Positions 1-4,870 of a stretch of 5,010 bases of DNA are shown piece by piece. Position 1 is the first letter of the stretch. Each line of letters opens with the position of its first letter. The stretch spans positions 7,639 through 12,648 of the forward strand of contig NZ_JADAKK010000032.1 in NCBI RefSeq assembly GCF_020278625.1. Direction: 5' to 3'. A program made the position numbers and the translations under genes. Below the pieces are notes generated by a model, which was not told the DNA's origin, made no database searches, and saw only the letters and a program-made list of their open reading frames with translations. This DNA comes from Wolbachia endosymbiont of Mansonella ozzardi. GTDB taxonomy: Bacteria; Pseudomonadota; Alphaproteobacteria; Rickettsiales; Anaplasmataceae.

Positions 1-1
1 A

Positions 2-166
2 CAGTCTATTCCAAATCTGCCTGGTTATGTTACGATCAAATCTCTTGTTCTGAACAAAGAGAGAAATATTGATGCTGTAACTATGAATCAGATTTTGAAT
101 GGTAATATGATAGAGATAGTGAGAGCTAATATGGTCTTTGACTGGTATACTATACTAAATAGATGA
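2..166 (+). CDS. 3' end of an unidentified gene (partial)
   Basis: Frame 2 is open from the window edge to TGA at 164-166 and gives 54 residues, ending ANMVFDWYTILNR. The other two frames are less convincing as coding: frame 1 hits a stop at about base 70. I do not recognise the family with confidence. The tail alternates hydrophobic and charged residues (GYVTIKSLVLNKER, then MIEIVRANMVFDWYTI), as expected of a beta-alpha-beta domain. This loosely recalls the C-terminal ferredoxin-like domain of PilO/GspM proteins, which is inference only. The next gene begins one base after this stop (TGA G ATG), so the two are very probably co-transcribed and translationally coupled. The start and most of the protein lie outside the window. 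Confidence 0.7.
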   Translation, partial: QSIPNLPGYVTIKSLVLNKERNIDAVTMNQILNGNMIEIVRANMVFDWYTILNR

Positions 167-167
167 G

Positions 168-986
168 ATGATAAAGATAAAGCTGTTTTTTATTTTTACT
201 CTACTGTTTTTCAGTGTTAATGTGTATTGCAACTGTAAAGATATTATAGAAAGTATAGAAATTTGTAAAGAGTATACTTGTCGGCAATATATTGGTAATG
301 AAGATTTTATCGAGCACAGAATACTAGGGTTAAGTAGCAAGGGTTTATGTGTACATATAGAAAAACAAGATAATGATAAAATGATTTGTCATCACTCTAA
401 GCATGGGGTAATGATGGAAAAAAAATATTTCGAGAGCATTTTCAAAGTTGGTAATCAAGAAGTTGATGATTTTATTAACATAGCAAATTTGCGTGCAAAA
501 GAATGTTTCTTTATAAACGATCGAAAAACAAATTATACTGACCAGGATGATATAATAAAGGAAGCAGTGGAGAGTAACTTCGACGTCCTATCACAATACA
601 ATGATATGAAAAGCATTTTTTTTGATGAGGACTCGACTAGTAAGATAGTCAGTGAAATGGAAAAATTTCACTTGCAGTCTTCGGAAGCTGTAGAAGAAAG
701 GATATTAGATAATTTTAATTGTAAGGTGGTAAGTTTAGATTCGATTTTATACTTTTCTTCCGATACATGGAGAATATGGGTAAACGGAAGGCTGTTTTCT
801 AATGCTAAGGATTTAAAAGTTCATTCGGTGACTGAAAACTATGTAACTTTTGTATGGACTGTAGACCAAAAAGTGGTAAAAAAGCGAGCGAATAATTCTC
901 AGAATGTATATTTAGGTGATGGGAACGTTACGTTCACGCTCTATACGGGCCAAAAATTTGACTTAGATAGCTTGTCTATTAGATAA
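168..986 (+). CDS. Exported cysteine-rich hypothetical protein, 272 aa
   Basis: Residues 1-20 form a clear signal peptide: a lysine-containing N-terminus (MIKIK), then a run of Leu, Phe and Ile. There is no good lipobox, since Cys21 is preceded by NVY, so a soluble periplasmic protein is likelier than a lipoprotein. The mature N-terminal part is rich in cysteine (21, 23, 33, 38, 61, 74), with spacing that suggests disulfide bonds. The middle is acidic and helical. The C-terminal part (about 185-272) is beta-rich and carries WRIWVNG at 201-207, followed by alternating V/T/F strands. That kind of Trp...Asn-Gly strand recalls the small beta domain of PilP/GspC-type secretion proteins, but the match is weak and no function is assigned. 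ATG 168 is the first in frame after the upstream stop. The start follows the previous gene by one base, so the gene probably has no promoter of its own. tRNA-Arg begins 12 bases downstream with no terminator between. Confidence 0.85.
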   Translation: MIKIKLFFIFTLLFFSVNVYCNCKDIIESIEICKEYTCRQYIGNEDFIEHRILGLSSKGLCVHIEKQDNDKMICHHSKHGVMMEKKYFESIFKVGNQEVDDFINIANLRAKECFFINDRKTNYTDQDDIIKEAVESNFDVLSQYNDMKSIFFDEDSTSKIVSEMEKFHLQSSEAVEERILDNFNCKVVSLDSILYFSSDTWRIWVNGRLFSNAKDLKVHSVTENYVTFVWTVDQKVVKKRANNSQNVYLGDGNVTFTLYTGQKFDLDSLSIR

Positions 987-998
987 TTTAATATATGT

Positions 999-1071
999 GC
1001 GCTTGTAGCTCAGTGGATAGAGCATTGCCCTCCGGAGGCAAAGGCCGTGGGTTCAAATCCCTCCAAGCGCA
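999..1071 (+). tRNA. tRNA-Arg (anticodon CCG)
   Basis: The full cloverleaf can be folded by eye. The acceptor stem is GCGCTTG (999-1005) with CAAGCGC (1064-1070), and the discriminator is A1071. The D stem is GCTC/GAGC (1008-1011, 1020-1023) with the usual GG in the loop. The anticodon stem is TTGCC/GGCAA (1025-1029, 1037-1041) around loop CTCCGGA, which puts anticodon CCG at 1032-1034; it reads the arginine codon CGG. The T loop is TTCAAAT (1052-1058). The T stem GTGGG/CCCTC has one T-T mismatch (1048 with 1062, standard positions 50 and 64). CCA is not encoded, as expected in this group, and must be added enzymatically. Confidence 0.97.
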
Positions 1072-1077
1072 TCAGAT

Positions 1078-1106
1078 TTGACAATAGTATTTTCGCATAA
1101 GATAAT
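1078..1106 (+). promoter_or_regulatory. Sigma70-type promoter for ssb
   Basis: TTGACA at 1078-1083 matches the -35 consensus perfectly. GATAAT at 1101-1106 matches five of six -10 bases, and the spacer is exactly 17 bases. Transcription would start near 1113, about 20 bases before the ssb ATG. The -35 begins only seven bases after the tRNA ends, so ssb can be expressed independently of the upstream genes. A weak AAAG (1122-1125) is the only candidate ribosome binding site. Confidence 0.75.
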
Positions 1107-1132
1107 ATAAAAAGTTTATTCAAAGCATAATT

Positions 1133-1615
1133 ATGTCTAGTGGTACTGTAAACAAAGTTATATTAATTGGTAATTTAGGAAGGGATCCTGAAATTAGAAC
1201 TATGCAAAATGGAAAAGAGATGGCAAGTTTTTCAATAGCCACATCTGAAAGTTGGGCTGATAAGTTTTCCGGTGTACGCTCTGAAAAGACGGAGTGGCAT
1301 AGTATTGTAGTGTTTAGTGAAGGATTAGTAAAAGTTATCAAGGACTTTGCACGCAAAGGCAGTAAAGTTTACGTTGAAGGCTCTTTGAGAACTAGGAAAT
1401 ATACTGACCAAAATGGTAGTGAAAGATATATCACAGAAGTGTTGCTGCAAAATTTCAGTGGCGTTTTTACACTCTTGGATTCACGAAATAGTGCACCAAG
1501 CTCTGATTATAAGCCAAATGAATACAAGCAAAACGAAACAGAGCAAAAAAATCAGTATGAAAATTTTGATAGTGAGATAAAAGAAGAGCTAATCGATGAT
1601 GAAATACCGTTTTAA
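1133..1615 (+). CDS. ssb: Single-stranded DNA-binding protein SSB
   Basis: SSB coats single-stranded DNA during replication, recombination and repair, and recruits partner enzymes through its C-terminal tip. The 160-residue product has the typical layout. Residues 1-115 form the OB fold, starting NKVILIGNLGRDPE (7-20), with the conserved aromatic residues Trp41 and Trp55 (TEWHSIVVF) and the strand YVEGSLRTRKY at about 80-90. Next comes a polar, Asn/Gln/Glu-rich disordered linker (about 117-150). The acidic tip DDEIPF (155-160) is the conserved docking site for SSB-interacting proteins. The length is normal for a bacterial SSB (about 150-180). ATG 1133 fits the family's N-terminus, and a near-consensus promoter lies just upstream. 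The gene looks intact and under normal selection. The assignment is very secure. Confidence 0.98.
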   Translation: MSSGTVNKVILIGNLGRDPEIRTMQNGKEMASFSIATSESWADKFSGVRSEKTEWHSIVVFSEGLVKVIKDFARKGSKVYVEGSLRTRKYTDQNGSERYITEVLLQNFSGVFTLLDSRNSAPSSDYKPNEYKQNETEQKNQYENFDSEIKEELIDDEIPF

Positions 1616-1635
1616 TAACTTCAATTGAAATTATT
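1614..1635. repeat. AT-rich near-perfect palindrome at the ssb stop
   Basis: The 22 bases starting within the ssb stop codon read almost identically on both strands: ten of the eleven symmetric pairs match, centred on CAATTG. It could form a weak hairpin at the ssb mRNA end, but it is AT-rich, has no real loop and no following T run. I therefore do not call it an intrinsic terminator. Confidence 0.35.
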
Positions 1636-1705
1636 AGATCTCTTGCATTATGGTAGGGAACTTTTATGTATCGATTCAAGAGAATGATGAATATTGAAGC
1701 AAAAG

Positions 1706-1740
1706 TGGTGTCATGCAAGTAGCTAACACTGAAATCCAGT
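1706..1740 (+). repeat. Degenerate palindromic intergenic repeat, copy A
   Basis: This copy contains TGTCAT (1709-1714), a central AGCTAACACTG and TCCAGT at the end. It aligns with the reverse complement of copy B (1795-1830): after the shared TGTCAT, about 19 of 27 positions agree with a single one-base gap. It matches my recollection of the short palindromic repeats scattered through Wolbachia spacers (GTCATCC...CACTGG...CCAG type), which I cannot verify here. Its internal symmetry has decayed, suggesting an old copy. Confidence 0.55.
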
Positions 1741-1794
1741 TTTTGGTAGCTTCATTTAAAATGCTGTATAGTGGACTCGTTTGCAATCAACTTT

Positions 1795-1830
1795 ACTGGA
1801 CTCCAGTGCCTAGGCACTGGGATGACATCC
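1795..1830 (-). repeat. Palindromic intergenic repeat, copy B
   Basis: Positions 1803-1820 are a perfect 18-base palindrome (CCAGTGCC TA GGCACTGG). A second small palindrome, ACTGGA C TCCAGT, overlaps it at 1795-1807. The element lies inverted relative to copy A, so the two could also pair with each other. If transcribed it would form a strong GC-rich hairpin in an otherwise AT-rich spacer. No T run follows on either strand, so a terminator role is not supported. Confidence 0.7.
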
Positions 1831-1831
1831 T

Positions 1832-1860
1832 TTGTTATAAACTTACTTTTACTCTATGGT
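1832..1860 (+). promoter_or_regulatory. Possible dapA promoter
   Basis: TTGTTA (1832-1837) and TATGGT (1855-1860) are separated by exactly 17 bases. Each matches the sigma70 hexamers at four of six positions. It is the best-spaced pair I found between the palindromic repeat and dapA, but AT-rich DNA yields such matches by chance. The implied leader would be about 60 bases and would contain the partial repeat copy C. Confidence 0.3.
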
Positions 1861-1892
1861 TATCTTTTTATGTTACCTTATCCACCCTATTT

Positions 1893-1902
1893 TGTCATCC
1901 CA
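1893..1902 (+). repeat. Partial palindromic repeat, copy C
   Basis: TGTCATCCCA here is the exact reverse complement of TGGGATGACA at 1818-1827 in copy B, separated by 65 bases. The similarity decays after this point (CACTGAACG). It is either a fragment of the same repeat family or the far arm of a larger composite element running from about 1706 to 1902. It lies 25 bases before the dapA start and could form a long-range stem with copy B in an mRNA leader. Confidence 0.45.
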
Positions 1903-1927
1903 CTGAACGAATACATTTTTTCGAAAA

Positions 1928-2872
1928 ATGCAGATGAGCAGAGATCTATTATCTACATTTCTATTGACTACTTGTGTTACCCCCTTTAATTATAGTGGAG
2001 ATGGTATAGATTATCGCAGTTTGCAGCGTTTACTCACAATGCAAGCTGAAGCTGGAAATGGCGTAGTGTTGCTAGGTAGCACAGGTGAGGGTCTATCACT
2101 CACCGATTCTGAAAAACGTGCATTAGTTGAATTCGTGTGTAAGCTGGAATTAAACACGAAAATTATGGTTGGCGTACCCGGAGTGAATTTACATCAGGCT
2201 CTCAAGTGGCTTGACTTTTGCAAGGATATGCCTATTCATGGTTATCTAATGACAACTCCAATTTATACAAAGCCTGGAATCATGGGACAGACTTTATGGT
2301 TTGAAAAGCTACTTGAAATAGCACATGTACCAGCTATGCTTTATAACATTCCATCGAGAGCAGGAGTAAATCTTCATGCTGAAACTGTACGCAACTTATC
2401 CAGCCATGAAAAATTTTGGACTATCAAAGATTCAAGTGGCACTGCTGATACTTTAATTGAATATAAGAAAGTTGCGCCAAATATCGAAGTTTTTTGTGGG
2501 GATGATAATATGATATCTGATATGGCTGCTCGTGGTGCAGCTGGCCTGGTCTCTGTTGCCTCCAATATTTGGCCACGCGTGGCGTATAAATATGTAAAAC
2601 AATGCCTACTTCCATTCCAGCACATGACGTTGAAATCTAAGAAAAAAACAACTACTCAAATGACAGAAGATGGCAAAAAGAATTTGACGAATGTTTGGCA
2701 ACAAGTTTGCAAGGCATTATTTATTGCCAGCAACCCCATACCCACTAAAGCACTCCTGCATGATATTGGGCTCATAGAGCACAAAACTGTCCGTCTACCA
2801 CTCAGCACAGAAGACTTGCCTTCCATTGAAACATTGCGGAAAGTGAATGCTTTGATGGAAAGAGTTGACTAG
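1928..2872 (+). CDS. dapA: 4-hydroxy-tetrahydrodipicolinate synthase DapA
   Basis: DapA condenses pyruvate with aspartate semialdehyde, the first committed step of the diaminopimelate/lysine pathway, in the cytoplasm. The protein is a class I aldolase TIM barrel. Visible signatures are LGSTGEG (49-55), TPIYTKP (110-116, Tyr113 of the proton relay), YNIPSRAG (139-146, with Tyr139 and the substrate-binding Arg144) and TIKDSSG, whose Lys167 is the Schiff-base lysine. These correspond to Tyr107, Tyr133, Arg138 and Lys161 of the E. coli enzyme. Ser51 stands where E. coli has Thr44, a conservative hydroxyl swap. At 314 residues it is about 20 longer than E. coli DapA; most of the excess is a Lys/Thr-rich insertion near 233-255, before SNPIPTK. 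ATG 1934 is an equally plausible start, two codons inside; neither has a good ribosome binding site. In Wolbachia-like bacteria the product would feed lipid II synthesis. The stop overlaps that of the opposite-strand gene. Confidence 0.95.
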   Translation: MQMSRDLLSTFLLTTCVTPFNYSGDGIDYRSLQRLLTMQAEAGNGVVLLGSTGEGLSLTDSEKRALVEFVCKLELNTKIMVGVPGVNLHQALKWLDFCKDMPIHGYLMTTPIYTKPGIMGQTLWFEKLLEIAHVPAMLYNIPSRAGVNLHAETVRNLSSHEKFWTIKDSSGTADTLIEYKKVAPNIEVFCGDDNMISDMAARGAAGLVSVASNIWPRVAYKYVKQCLLPFQHMTLKSKKKTTTQMTEDGKKNLTNVWQQVCKALFIASNPIPTKALLHDIGLIEHKTVRLPLSTEDLPSIETLRKVNALMERVD

Positions 2873-3366
2873 TGGCTAGGAAAACTACACTTATTAACAT
2901 CATCAACGTTCTCTGGAATTTCTGTTTTCAAATTTTCTATTCTTTTGAGGTGGCCCTTTAAGCCTTTTACAAGCTGCTGTTCTTCGCTAATGCGATCCTC
3001 TTTATCCTCATCTGTGACTATAATAGGCTTTTTACGGATGGCATATGTTTGACACTTTCTTTCAGTACGTTCGCCATCACATTCTCTTCTTTCTCGGTGA
3101 TCTGTAGGATTACGATTATTTGCACCGTCAACCTTCACGTTGCTACCAACCCAGCTACCAGGTGGCGTTGGTGGAAAAAAAGAGTCTTTAATTTTGCTTG
3201 GATCAGAGTCACCTGGTGGTATTGATGAAGAAGAGTGTTCAGTTATCGCACTAAAAAGTAACATAATAACTTTGTATACTGTTGAAGCTAGGACAGCTAT
3301 AACCAGGAGAGATTTAAGGCTAAGAGCAGCTAAGCCTATTCCGATTCCAAAAGAAACACCAATCAC
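2869..3366 (-). CDS. Membrane protein with charged tail, probably the 3' part of a broken gene
   Basis: The frame is open from GTG 3366 to TAG 2869-2871 (165 residues). I do not recognise the family. Residues 1-20 are Gly/Ile/Leu-rich and 21-41 are a second hydrophobic stretch, so two membrane spans are likely. A Ser/Pro-rich segment (about 46-72) and a highly charged, probably helical tail rich in Lys, Glu and Arg follow, ending NKCSFPSH. The GTG start is poor: it lies directly after TAG TAT with no Shine-Dalgarno, and it opens in the middle of a hydrophobic stretch. A shift by one base near 3369 joins it to the upstream open frame (see the 3320-3651 fragment), turning the start into a complete transmembrane helix. 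I therefore infer a C-terminal fragment of a longer protein, though an independent short gene cannot be excluded. It converges on dapA and overlaps its stop by four bases. Confidence 0.6.
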   Translation of the reverse strand: MIGVSFGIGIGLAALSLKSLLVIAVLASTVYKVIMLLFSAITEHSSSSIPPGDSDPSKIKDSFFPPTPPGSWVGSNVKVDGANNRNPTDHRERRECDGERTERKCQTYAIRKKPIIVTDEDKEDRISEEQQLVKGLKGHLKRIENLKTEIPENVDDVNKCSFPSH

Positions 3367-3651
3367 ATACTACAACACATATAAACAGTTTACTAAAGAT
3401 GTTTTGATCGTATGTATCACCATATATTTTGTTGAAAGGAATCTTATCCATAAGCAATAAAACGCCAATACTAACACGTTCAGCTAATAGGGGTATAGAG
3501 CCCCCCACAATCAAAGGCGATAAATTAGAACAGTACTTGAAAGCTACAATACCACCTATAAGTCCTGCAGACCCTATGGCTATTAATGTATACGATGCAA
3601 ACTTTTTTTGGTCAGGTATAAATTTTTCTCTAAATTATTATAATCCTTTAT
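3320..3651 (-). pseudogene. Amino-terminal fragment of the frameshifted membrane protein gene
   Basis: The frame ending at TAG 3320-3322 is open back to TAA 3635-3637 and encodes two strongly hydrophobic segments: LIAIGSAGLIGGIVAF, and a second running from SPLIVGGSIPLL to GVLLLM. MDKIPFNKIYGDTYDQN follows. It contains no ATG or GTG upstream of the hydrophobic part. Another frame (about 3622-3651) supplies a plausible start region, KDYNNLEK, that would join if the five-base A run (3623-3627 on the plus strand as T) had one more base. The expected start codon reads ATA (3649-3651), with TTG at 3667-3669 as alternative. At the other end, a one-base shift near 3369 connects to the downstream membrane frame. 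The whole would be a roughly 260-residue protein with four membrane spans and a charged tail. Each step is inference; the reading is a degraded or mis-assembled gene. Confidence 0.5.
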
Positions 3652-3870
3652 TGTTAGATAACTTTGCAACCAATGTCAACTTTATAATTTAGAGTTTTTG
3701 CAAGAAGTAGAGAAAAGCCAATTATTTTTGGTGCTTCTGTAATGTCGCATGCTCTTAAATTGCTTTAGCTATAAACGTTAATAAATCTACAAGATAAAAA
3801 AATAAAAGTAAAAGAAACCCCGAGTGGCAAGTTTTGACTCTATAATACTTTAAATTGGTGTTATAATAAT

Positions 3871-3890
3871 TTGCTGACGCTTAGTTTAAG
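3871..3890 (+). repeat. Degenerate direct repeat, copy 1, with hairpin
   Basis: Starting TTGCTGACG and ending TTAGTTTAAG, this 20-base stretch recurs on the same strand at 4879-4899 with about 17 matches and a one-base gap. The bases CGCTTA GTT TAAGCG (3878-3892) form a perfect six-pair stem with a three-base loop. It lies inside the gene-poor spacer. The pair may be remnants of a dispersed short repeat. Confidence 0.4.
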
Positions 3891-3993
3891 CGCGATTTGG
3901 CTGAATGTAGAAAAAGTGAAAAGGACATGCAGCTGTTATAATTTGATAAAATCCACCGAAAAATACCCTGAGTTTTTTACTGAATTTTGTCAT
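3886..3993 (-). CDS. Possible 35-residue small protein in the spacer
   Basis: ATG 3993 opens a 35-codon frame ending at TAA 3886-3888, with an AGG four bases before the start. The product begins MTKFSKKLRVFFGG and ends ACPFHFFYIQPNRA: a basic N-terminus, an aromatic hydrophobic middle and an Arg-containing tail. I recall similar short annotated products recurring in Wolbachia genomes. This makes it more likely to be part of a dispersed repeat than a functional gene. No role is assigned. Confidence 0.25.
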   Translation of the reverse strand: MTKFSKKLRVFFGGFYQIITAACPFHFFYIQPNRA

Positions 3994-4134
3994 TGAGCCT
4001 GGAGATCAAAAACAAGTTTTGAATCAGAAATATCCTTGCTGTTATAAAGGGAGTTGAAAGAATTTTTCACGTAGTTTTTTAATTCTATTTCTATGAGCTA
4101 CTTGAATTGCATGTGAGCAGTCTTTTATAAGATT

Positions 4135-4783
4135 TCACCCATTTAGAATAAAGTCTAGTGTCACCTCACGCCAAATGTGGTAATGTTTAGCAGACAAGCC
4201 AGTTATTGGGCACATTTATATGCCGCACACATTGCACTATCTGCTATTGACCTGAAAAGTAGATTATTTTTGTAGGAGCTACTGTTTATTACATCAATCA
4301 TAATTATTTCACCTTGATTGGATAATAATAGATTAATTTTTATACTGAAATTTTCTTTGTAAGCTACGTTTTCATGAATACTCCAGCATTTTGTGAGCTT
4401 TTCTCTTATAGAATTGATGATTTCTGCTACAACTAACTCGTTATTTTTGCTCTTAACACTCTTTTTGCTTTTTATTTCATTCTCTGTTTCTCTAGGCTTT
4501 ACTGCATCCTCCAGCTTTGTACCTACACTGTTTTTTCTTTTTGGAATTGGAGTAGTTTCGGTTCTGTTGACTTCTTTTTGCATTTCTATGATTTGCCTCG
4601 ATTGTGCTGTTTGTTTTATAACATCGGTACTTAGTTGCTCAATTACCTTTTTTTCCTTTGTGGTGTAAGGACAAATTCTGTTGCTTGACGTATCGTTTGT
4701 TTTGGCCTCTATTGAAGGTAACAGAAAAAATGAAAGATAACATAAAGACAAAAAAAGAACATAGTTAGAACAAGAAAGCGCAT
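4135..4783 (-). pseudogene. tolA: TolA-like envelope protein gene, apparently frameshifted twice
   Basis: The central frame (TTG 4751 to TAA 4203-4205, 182 residues) has a charged Lys/Glu/Thr linker, then a TolA/TonB-type C-terminal domain: INSIREKLTKCWSI, FSIKINLLLSNQGEI, DVINSSSYKNNLLFRSIADS. TolA is an inner-membrane-anchored protein that links TolQR to TolB-Pal and outer-membrane integrity. Both ends are broken. After YKCA the frame stops, but the -1 frame continues PITGLSAKHYHIWREVTLDF to TGA 4135-4137. This is the expected end of alphaproteobacterial TolA (compare SPLKLP..KY..W..I.L.F), and one extra G/C in the run 4208-4210 would join them. At the front, ATG 4783 starts MRFLVLTMFFFCLYVIFHFF, an ideal membrane anchor; one extra A/T in the run 4725-4730 joins it to LLPSIEAK. 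The restored protein would be about 215 residues. Alternatives are use of the TTG start with a truncated domain, or base-calling errors. Confidence 0.75.
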
Positions 4784-4792
4784 GTGTTGAAA

Positions 4793-4834
4793 CCTATTTT
4801 ACTGGTTTAAAGCTAATATTGTACATAAAGTCAA
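4793..4834 (-). promoter_or_regulatory. Promoter and ribosome binding site for the TolA-like gene
   Basis: On the minus strand, TTGACT (4829-4834) and TTTAAA (4806-4811) are separated by exactly 17 bases and match the sigma70 hexamers at five and four of six positions. Transcription would start near 4799. AGG (4793-4795) then lies nine bases before ATG 4783. The order promoter, ribosome binding site, ATG and membrane-anchor peptide supports 4783 as the original start, in a frame different from the main open frame. Confidence 0.5.
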
Positions 4835-4870
4835 CATATTTTGAAGCTACTGTAGCAGATTTAAGCTTAG

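Larger units (their letters stand above)
3693..4134. other. Gene-poor spacer of about 440 bases
   Basis: No frame on either strand holds a convincing gene here. It contains one 35-codon minus-strand frame (3886-3993), a small hairpin at 3878-3892 and several AT-rich promoter-like hexamers without good spacing. The block separates two apparently broken minus-strand genes. Its texture resembles the repetitive spacers I associate with Wolbachia genomes, but I cannot confirm other copies without a search. Confidence 0.5.

Noticed and set aside
155..340. Minus-strand open frame of 61 codons
   Set aside because: It lies wholly opposite the exported protein gene and its predicted peptide is low-complexity; a shadow frame.
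1467..1718. Minus-strand open frame over the end of ssb
   Set aside because: It overlaps the well-supported ssb and has no recognisable domain, promoter or ribosome binding site.
1803..1820. Perfect GC-rich palindrome as an intrinsic terminator for ssb
   Set aside because: No T run follows on either strand and it lies almost 190 bases past the ssb stop; better explained as a dispersed repeat.
1713..1989. Two plus-strand open frames between ssb and dapA
   Set aside because: They are built from the palindromic repeats and run into the dapA start; composition is Cys/Trp/Tyr-rich, as expected of noncoding DNA read as protein.
3320..3634. VirB2/TrbC-like pilin
   Set aside because: Two Gly-rich hydrophobic segments suggested it, but the residues between and after them (KYCSN, KIPFNKIYGDTYDQN) do not match VirB2 pilins I know, and there is no signal peptide.
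3674..3679. TTGACA on the minus strand as promoter of the membrane protein gene
   Set aside because: The 17-base-spaced -10 (TAACAA) matches only three of six positions and would overlap the presumed start codon.
3140..3692. Plus-strand open frames of 106 and 87 codons
   Set aside because: They are antisense to the minus-strand membrane protein frames, which have coherent hydrophobic segments; these do not.
4393..4668. Plus-strand 91-codon frame with a very hydrophobic product
   Set aside because: It is the complement of the Lys/Glu-rich TolA linker, which automatically reads as Phe/Leu/Ser; an artefact of the opposite strand.
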